Notes under the pieces: model-generated
Told to the model about the DNA's origin: nothing
What the model saw: the letters and a program-made list of their open reading frames with translations, nothing else
Databases searched by the model: none
Position numbers and translations under genes: made by a program
In this document: piece after piece, positions 6,278 to 10,779 of the stretch
Position numbering within the stretch: the first letter of the stretch is position 1
Layout of the letters: each line of letters starts with the position of its first letter
NCBI GenBank assembly: GCA_018971925.1
Contig: JAGWZT010000030.1
Location: forward strand, 1-10,779
Source: Lysobacteraceae bacterium
GTDB taxonomy: Bacteria; Pseudomonadota; Gammaproteobacteria; Xanthomonadales; Rhodanobacteraceae
DNA: 10,779 bases
Reading direction: 5' to 3'

Positions 6278-8092
6278 TCACTGTGCCGCGTGCGCCGGGA
6301 TGAACTGCTGGTTGACCGCTTCGGCCAACTGGTCGGGCGGCAGCAAACCCTGCGACAGGATGAAATCGTTGAACTGCTGCAGGTCGAACTTGCCCCCCAG
6401 CGCGATCTCGGTGCGCGCGCGCAATTGCAGGATGCGCGAGTAGCCGTAGAAGTACGCGGTGGCCTGGCCCGGCGAGCGGAACATGAAGCGGTCCAGTTCC
6501 TCGCGCGCGAACGCTTCGGAGATGCCGACGTCGTTGACCAGGATGTCGTGCGCACGCTGGCGCGTGATAAGTCCCAGGTTCAACATCGGGTCGAGGAACG
6601 CGCGCGCCGCACGCAACAGCCGCAGCTGCAGCGCGATCATCTGCCCGCCCGCGGGCTCGTACGGCACCATCATCCATTCCGCGTACAGCGCCCAGCCTTC
6701 CACGTTGACACTGTTGAATGCGAACAGTGAGCGCGCCAGCGACACGCCGTGTTCGACCATCGCCGAGAATTGCAACTCGTGGCCCGGCCGGCCTTCGTGC
6801 GCGGTCAGCGTCCACGCGCAAGCCTTGCAGGTGAAGTCGTCATACGCTTCGTTCTTGCCGTTGCCAGAAGGCGGGTTGCCGAGCGGCAGCACGAAACTGC
6901 CGCGCTCGCCGTGGTTGTTGATCAGCGGCGGCGGGTCCATGTGCGGCGCGGGTTGCGCGGCGCTTTCGGCCTCGGACGCCAAACGCATGATCATCTTGCG
7001 TTGGGGCAGCGTAACGAGGTGGTGCTCGCGGATGATCGCCTCGATCTTGTCGATGACGGTCTGGTAGTAAGGTTCGATGTTGTTGCGGTCGAGCTGCTGC
7101 TTCTTGAGGTCCTTGATGACCGCGCGGTAGTCGGTGGTCGGTGCAAAGCCTTCCGCCTTGGCGACGTAGGGCGCCAGCGTTTCCATCTCCGACTGGATCT
7201 CCATGAACGATTGTTCGGCCTGCCTGACCAGTTCCTGTGGCGGAATGTCGATGCCGACGTTCTTCAGGTTGTCCGCGTAGACCGCTTCGGGCAGGCGCGC
7301 GTCGGCGCGCGCGCGCGGCAGCACCGTCGATTTCACCCACGCGCTGTAGGCGTCCAGTTGCTTCTGCAGCGTGTCCAGCGCGGGACCGGCGCCATCGATC
7401 TTGTACTTCGCATACAGCTTGCGGATGCCGTCCGCGTAGCGTTTGGTGTTGGCGAGGTTCTGTTCCACCTCGGCCCTGTACGGGCCCAGCAGCTTCTTGT
7501 CGCCGACCTTGGCCTCGAACAGCGCCTCGGCTTCCTTGGTCACCGGGGTGCAACCCGGTGCCATGCCCACGTAGCACTGCAGACGCGCCAGCGCGTGCGG
7601 TCGGCGCGCGGCCGCGACCTGGTCCTGCAGCAGCCCGAACTCGCCCTGGAAGATCGTCTGCCCGACGTCCGTGTAGGGCAGCATGTACTGGTCCTGCAGC
7701 TTGCTGCTTTCGATGAAGCGGTCGGCCGCGTGGATCATGATTTCCAGATCCTCGCGAACGTTCGAATCGGTGGTTTTGGCGAGGTCCGCCTGCAAGGTAT
7801 CGCGTGCCTTGGTCAATGCCGCGCGCGAACGTTCGCTGACGTTCGGCCGCATGTCGACGACCTTGTCGTCGTAGCCCGGCAGGCCGAACCGCGAGGCGAA
7901 CTCGGGATTGAATTCGGCCAGGGTCTTCAGCAGCACCTGCGCGTAGCCATTGCTCTGCACGACCCACGCGGGTGGCGGCGCGGGTGCCTGGTCCGGGCGC
8001 AGGTCGGGTTTGGCGGAAGACGGCGGCGCGGCGAACGCGACAGGTGCGGACAGGGCGAACGCCGCAATGGCGGCGAGGCTACGTTTGCTCAT
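6278..8092 (-). CDS. Exported DUF885 family protein, putative zinc metallopeptidase
   Basis: DUF885 proteins are about 550-600 residues long and widespread in Xanthomonadales. They are thought to be metallopeptidases, but most have no proven substrate. The 604-residue product begins with a Sec signal peptide (about 1-21, ending AFA) and a Pro/Ala-rich linker, so it should act in the periplasm or outside the cell. The mature protein is largely helical. The family motif HEGRPGHELQ (432-441) gives two histidines and a glutamate in place of a classic HExxH, and EGWALYAE (465-472) supplies the likely third metal ligand. GQATAYFYG (542-550) is another conserved family stretch. GGGAG-type purines (GGGAG, plus 8105-8101) lie eight bases before the ATG and support this start. 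It lies 80 bases downstream of the lipoprotein gene on the same strand, so co-transcription is possible. Peptidase activity is inferred. Confidence 0.9.
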   Translation of the reverse strand: MSKRSLAAIAAFALSAPVAFAAPPSSAKPDLRPDQAPAPPPAWVVQSNGYAQVLLKTLAEFNPEFASRFGLPGYDDKVVDMRPNVSERSRAALTKARDTLQADLAKTTDSNVREDLEIMIHAADRFIESSKLQDQYMLPYTDVGQTIFQGEFGLLQDQVAAARRPHALARLQCYVGMAPGCTPVTKEAEALFEAKVGDKKLLGPYRAEVEQNLANTKRYADGIRKLYAKYKIDGAGPALDTLQKQLDAYSAWVKSTVLPRARADARLPEAVYADNLKNVGIDIPPQELVRQAEQSFMEIQSEMETLAPYVAKAEGFAPTTDYRAVIKDLKKQQLDRNNIEPYYQTVIDKIEAIIREHHLVTLPQRKMIMRLASEAESAAQPAPHMDPPPLINNHGERGSFVLPLGNPPSGNGKNEAYDDFTCKACAWTLTAHEGRPGHELQFSAMVEHGVSLARSLFAFNSVNVEGWALYAEWMMVPYEPAGGQMIALQLRLLRAARAFLDPMLNLGLITRQRAHDILVNDVGISEAFAREELDRFMFRSPGQATAYFYGYSRILQLRARTEIALGGKFDLQQFNDFILSQGLLPPDQLAEAVNQQFIPAHAAQ

Positions 8093-8172
8093 GGCGGGGT
8101 CTCCCGGGACGATGCACGCACGCTAGCACGCCGGGTCCACCACGGGATGGGCCGAAAGTCAGCCGCCCGCCA

Positions 8173-9039
8173 TCACTGCGCGATGAAGTCGCCCTGGTAG
8201 GCCGGCTTCAGGAATTTCGCGAAGGTGCTTGCCGGCACGTCCACCGTTTGCGTGCCGTCGACGTAAGGCGCGACCTGGTACGGCGGGAAGATCAGCGTGA
8301 GGCCGGGGCTGGGGGCGTCCTGCGCCGCGCCCGCGCGAACCACGAACACCGAATAGTTCACCGTGGTGGGCTTGGTGCCGCCGTCCAGCATCTGCAGCAT
8401 GTTGGACTTCCATTCCCGGATCGCATCGGGGGAGCCTTCGCCCGGCTTGGGCGCGTTCGCCATCAGCTTCCTGAGCAGGGTGTCGTGCGCGAAATTGGCC
8501 AGCGCCCTGCGGGCGGCGTCGGGATTCGCGAACAAGTCATCCAGCGCGATCAGCCTGCCGGCCTTGCGGTCGAACACGAACGCCGCCTGCACCGGATTCG
8601 GGTGCGCGCCGCCGGTATCCGAGCTTCCGGATTCACGCACGCTGATGAACGCGGATGTTTGCGCCGCGACCTTGAAATCCAGCAGCAATTCGAGTTGCCG
8701 GTTGGCGAATTCCGGCAAGGTCTCTGGATCGGGCAAGGCTTGCACGAAATCGCGCTTGGCGTTGTCGGCGGTGGTGCGCATCGCCTCGGCCAGCGGCTTG
8801 GCAGCGGCGGGCAGCGTCGGCAAATTGATCGCGATCTTGTAGTGTCTGGTGACCGCGTGGTCCCCCGGTACGGGCGCCGTGCTGGCAGACGCAGGAGCGG
8901 GTGCCGTAGCCGGTGCGGGGATGACGGGTGCGGACGCACTGGCTGACGGCGCGGAAGCCGGTGCGGTCGCGGGCTGCTGTTGGCACGCGGCCAAAACCAT
9001 GGTGGCAAGGGCGACGCAGAGGAGCGGGTGCGTTTTCAT
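8173..9039 (-). CDS. Lipoprotein with DUF3298 (RsiV-like) C-terminal domain
   Basis: The 288-residue product starts MKTHPLL and has a lipoprotein signal ending in LAAC, so Cys19 should be lipidated. Residue 20 is Gln, which fits sorting to the outer membrane. Residues 22-58 form a low-complexity Ala/Pro/Ser linker. The folded part follows: a DUF4163/PdaC-like region (about 62-155, VTRHYKIAINLPTLP and later AAFVFDRKAGRLIALDDLF) and a DUF3298 region ending in FPPYQVAPYVDGTQTVDVPASTF (251-273), which is the family's most typical motif. Related domains occur in the anti-sigma factor RsiV, which binds lysozyme, and in the deacetylase PdaC; neither role is shown here, as no deacetylase domain or sigma factor is nearby. 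The same frame is open far upstream across dusA, but the lipoprotein signal fixes this start. It diverges from dusA. Confidence 0.88.
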   Translation of the reverse strand: MKTHPLLCVALATMVLAACQQQPATAPASAPSASASAPVIPAPATAPAPASASTAPVPGDHAVTRHYKIAINLPTLPAAAKPLAEAMRTTADNAKRDFVQALPDPETLPEFANRQLELLLDFKVAAQTSAFISVRESGSSDTGGAHPNPVQAAFVFDRKAGRLIALDDLFANPDAARRALANFAHDTLLRKLMANAPKPGEGSPDAIREWKSNMLQMLDGGTKPTTVNYSVFVVRAGAAQDAPSPGLTLIFPPYQVAPYVDGTQTVDVPASTFAKFLKPAYQGDFIAQ

Positions 9040-9132
9040 CAGTGGCGTTTTCGCGGAGCGACCCGCGAGTCTAGGCGACGGCGTGTTAAGCAATCGCTGG
9101 GGCGGCACGGCCCGTGGCCTTATCATGGGCGC
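9040..9132. promoter_or_regulatory. Divergent promoter region between the lipoprotein gene and dusA
   Basis: These 93 bases must hold both divergent promoters. On the plus strand TATCAT (9121-9126) is a good -10 match only six bases before the dusA ATG; no fair -35 is seen 17 bases further up. On the minus strand TAGACT (plus 9073-9068) could serve the lipoprotein gene, with a poorly spaced TTGCTT (14 bases away) as the only -35-like element. Neither start codon has a clear Shine-Dalgarno sequence. Confidence 0.4.
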
Positions 9133-10128
9133 ATGCAATCGACGAACGCGAACGCGTGGCGCCTGTGCGTTGCGCCCATGATGGACTGGACCGACATGCA
9201 CTGCCGGTATTTCCATCGCCTGCTCGGCCCGAACGCGCGCCTGTACACCGAAATGGTGACCGCGGCTGCGCTCGTGCATGGCCATCGCGCGCGCCTGCTG
9301 GCGCACAACGTCGAAGAGCATCCCGTCGCATTGCAGGTGGGTGGCGCTGAACCGCGCGAATTGGCGCTGGCGGCGCGCCTTGGCGAAGCGGCAGGTTACG
9401 ACGAGATCAACCTCAACGCCGGTTGCCCCTCCGATCGTGTGCAGTCGGGACGCTTCGGTGCCTGCCTGATGCGCGAGCCCGCGCTGGTGGCCGATTGCGT
9501 GCGCGCGATGCGCGACGCCGTGCGTGTGCCGGTGACGGTGAAGTGCCGGATCGGCGTGGACGACCAGGATGACGACGGCGACTTGTTCGCGTTCGCCTCG
9601 CGCATGCTCGACGCGGGCGTGGAACTCTTGATCGTGCATGCGCGCAAAGCGTGGTTGCAGGGGCTTTCGCCGAAACAGAACCGCGAAGTGCCGCCGCTCA
9701 ACTACGCGCGGGTCTACCGTTTGAAGCGCGAATTCCCCGAGCTGACGGTGGTGATCAATGGCGGCATCGACGGATTGGACGCCGTGCAGGCGCACCTGCA
9801 GCACGTCGATGGCGTGATGCTCGGCCGGCTCGCCTACCATGACCCCTACTCTCTCGCGCGCATCGATGCCGCGTTGGCGGGTGCGACGCCGCCGTCGCGC
9901 GAAGAAGTGATGCTGCGCATGCGCGGGTACATCGAACGCCAGCGCGCGGGCGGCATCCGGCTCGCGGCGATGACGCGCCACCTGCTGGGGCTGTACCACG
10001 GCGAGGCCGGCGGCAAGGCCTTCCGGCGGATCCTGTCGGAGCGGGCGCACGCGATGGGTGCGGGCTGGGAAGCCGTCGAAGCCGCGCTGGACGAAGTCCG
10101 TCTGCATGCCGGGCGCCGGGCCGCCTGA
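9133..10128 (+). CDS. dusA: tRNA-dihydrouridine(20/20a) synthase DusA
   Basis: DusA is an FMN- and NADPH-dependent enzyme that reduces uridines 20 and 20a in the tRNA D-loop. The 331-residue product has the family length. The N-terminal VAPMMDWTDMHCRYFHRLL (13-31) starts the TIM barrel. NLNAGCPSDRVQSGRFGACLM (93-113) carries catalytic Cys98, and VTVKCRIG (135-141) has the FMN-contacting Lys137. HARKAWLQGLSPKQNREVPPL (169-189) is the stretch that marks DusA rather than DusB or DusC. INGGI (208-212) and GRLAYHDPY (231-239) complete the phosphate-binding end of the barrel, followed by the helical tRNA-binding domain. I chose the ATG at 9133 because conserved sequence begins about twelve residues later; upstream sequence in frame does not look coding. 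It is probably transcribed alone, with 97 bases before the next gene. Confidence 0.97.
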   Translation: MQSTNANAWRLCVAPMMDWTDMHCRYFHRLLGPNARLYTEMVTAAALVHGHRARLLAHNVEEHPVALQVGGAEPRELALAARLGEAAGYDEINLNAGCPSDRVQSGRFGACLMREPALVADCVRAMRDAVRVPVTVKCRIGVDDQDDDGDLFAFASRMLDAGVELLIVHARKAWLQGLSPKQNREVPPLNYARVYRLKREFPELTVVINGGIDGLDAVQAHLQHVDGVMLGRLAYHDPYSLARIDAALAGATPPSREEVMLRMRGYIERQRAGGIRLAAMTRHLLGLYHGEAGGKAFRRILSERAHAMGAGWEAVEAALDEVRLHAGRRAA

Positions 10129-10155
10129 CGCCGGCGTGTCCGCGGCCCGATGGCA

Positions 10156-10189
10156 TGTTCAGCACGAATTCAATGGGTGGCCGGATGAT
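10156..10189 (+). promoter_or_regulatory. Candidate PhoP-box-like repeat and -10 element upstream of the PepSY gene
   Basis: TGTTCA (10156-10161) and AATTCA (10167-10172) are separated by five bases, an 11-base period as in the enterobacterial PhoP box (TGTTTA-N5-TGTTTA). The first half matches five of six bases, the second only three. GATGAT (10184-10189) lies 11 bases after the second half-site, close to the usual box-to-minus-10 distance at PhoP-activated promoters. A start near 10196 would give a 30-base leader. The consensus in this bacterial order may differ, so this is a lead only. Confidence 0.3.
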
Positions 10190-10225
10190 CGGGGGCTGAA
10201 GTTTCGCACGAGGCCCGCGACGGCC

Positions 10226-10546
10226 ATGAAAATCAGTATTTTGTCCATGATGCTGGCGGGCGTCCTGGTGGTGTGCGCCATCGATGCCTCGGCAGCGCCG
10301 CCGCGTTCGGCGCCCACGCCTCCGCCCGTTTCCCATCCGGCCAACCTGGAGCAAGCCGTCCGGCAGGTGCAGCACCAGACGCGCGGGCATATCCTTGCAG
10401 CGGATACAGTGTCGCGTGGGCAGACCAACGTGTATCGAATCAAGGTGCTGACGCCGCAAGGCAAGGTGCAGGTGATGCAGTTGCATTCGAGCCCGCAAGC
10501 GCAGGGCCATTCGAGCAAGTCCAGATCCGATCAAGGAGGACACTGA
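10226..10546 (+). CDS. Small exported PepSY-like protein preceding the response regulator
   Basis: The 106-residue product starts MKISILSMM and has a Sec signal peptide (cut probably after Ala23, in ASAAPP). After a short Pro-rich linker, residues about 41-85 fit the PepSY pattern: a helix (LEQAVRQVQHQTRG), then ILAADTVSRG, then NVYRIKVLTPQGKVQVMQL, which resembles the paired beta strands with the internal Gly. The tail (86-106) is polar, rich in Ser, Gln and His. PepSY domains are small periplasmic modules thought to inhibit or sense; genes of this type often sit beside two-component operons. The stop overlaps the next start (TGATG, 10544-10548), so the two genes are an operon with coupled translation. 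A role in modulating the cognate sensor kinase is inferred. The start is supported by the signal peptide; the AGG at 10211-10213 is a weak, distant ribosome site. Confidence 0.8.
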   Translation: MKISILSMMLAGVLVVCAIDASAAPPRSAPTPPPVSHPANLEQAVRQVQHQTRGHILAADTVSRGQTNVYRIKVLTPQGKVQVMQLHSSPQAQGHSSKSRSDQGGH

Positions 10547-10779
10547 TGCGTATCCTGCTGGTTGAAGACGAAGCGCCGTTGCGTGAAACGCTGGCGGCGC
10601 GTCTGAAGCGCGATGGCTTCGCGGTCGACGCCGCCGCCGACGGCGAGGAAGGGCTTTACCTCGGGCGCGAAGTGCCGTTCGATCTGGCGATCGTGGACCT
10701 TGGCCTGCCCAAGTTGTCCGGCATGGAACTGATCGAAATGCTGCGTAAGGAAGGCCACAGCTATCCCGTCCTGATCCTG
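10546..10779 (+). CDS. OmpR/PhoP-type response regulator, receiver domain (cut by window edge)
   Basis: The first 78 residues of a two-component response regulator are present. MRILLVEDEAPLRETLAARL carries the acidic pocket (Glu7, Asp8), and LAIVDLGLPKLSGMELI places the phosphorylated Asp at 51, the same number as in E. coli PhoP. The sequence ends in PVLIL, just before the expected conserved Thr/Ser. The AVDAAADGEEGLYLGRE stretch is typical of the PhoP/QseB branch, and I expect an OmpR-type winged-helix DNA-binding domain and then a sensor kinase gene to the right. AAGGAGG (10533-10539) lies six bases before the ATG and is the strongest ribosome site in the window. The start overlaps the PepSY gene's stop by one base. 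PhoP is the likeliest identity, given the PepSY partner, but the output domain is not visible, so I leave the symbol blank. Confidence 0.93.
   Translation, partial: MRILLVEDEAPLRETLAARLKRDGFAVDAAADGEEGLYLGREVPFDLAIVDLGLPKLSGMELIEMLRKEGHSYPVLIL

Noticed and set aside
6749..8200. Plus-strand open frame of 483 codons opposite the DUF885 gene
   Set aside because: Antisense shadow; the minus strand has a signal peptide and DUF885 motifs in a continuous frame.
9040..10107. Upstream extension of the lipoprotein frame on the minus strand (to 644 residues)
   Set aside because: This part lies opposite dusA, and the lipoprotein signal with LAAC at residue 19 from 9039 fixes the real start.

Overview
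The window looks like ordinary chromosomal DNA from a GC-rich gammaproteobacterium. The protein styles and the mreBCD-mrdA order suggest the Xanthomonadales/Lysobacterales, perhaps Rhodanobacteraceae; this is inferred from family resemblance, not a database match. Genes are tightly packed, no gap exceeds about 230 bases, and I see no tRNA, rRNA, CRISPR, insertion sequence, prophage or plasmid signature.

Positions 1-4401 (minus strand) carry the rod-shape operon mreB, mreC, mreD and mrdA (PBP2), transcribed right to left; mrdA runs off the left edge. MreB filaments, the MreC/MreD membrane proteins and the PBP2 transpeptidase form the elongasome that builds lateral peptidoglycan. mreC/mreD overlap by four bases and mreD/mrdA are one base apart. 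mreB is separated from mreC by 229 bases.

Positions 4601-6200 (plus strand) hold a PfkB-family kinase that resembles the mycobacterial adenosine kinase type, then a small secreted protein of unknown function with two cysteines. A perfect 10-bp hairpin lies in the gap before the secreted gene. A second perfect 10-bp hairpin lies where this gene meets the convergent minus-strand genes.

Positions 6278-9039 (minus strand) hold a DUF3298-type lipoprotein followed by an exported DUF885 family putative metallopeptidase, probably a two-gene unit acting in the cell envelope. Diverging from them is dusA (tRNA-dihydrouridine synthase), with a -10-like TATCAT so close to its ATG that the transcript may be leaderless.

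Positions 10226-10779 (plus strand) hold a small exported PepSY-like protein whose stop overlaps the start of a PhoP/OmpR-type response regulator, cut by the right edge. A PhoP-box-like direct repeat with an 11-base period lies upstream, beside a -10-like hexamer, and suggests autoregulation.

I found no convincing undescribed multi-gene system. The points most worth following are the PepSY-regulator pair and its putative box, the unknown secreted protein with its upstream hairpin, and the substrate of the kinase.
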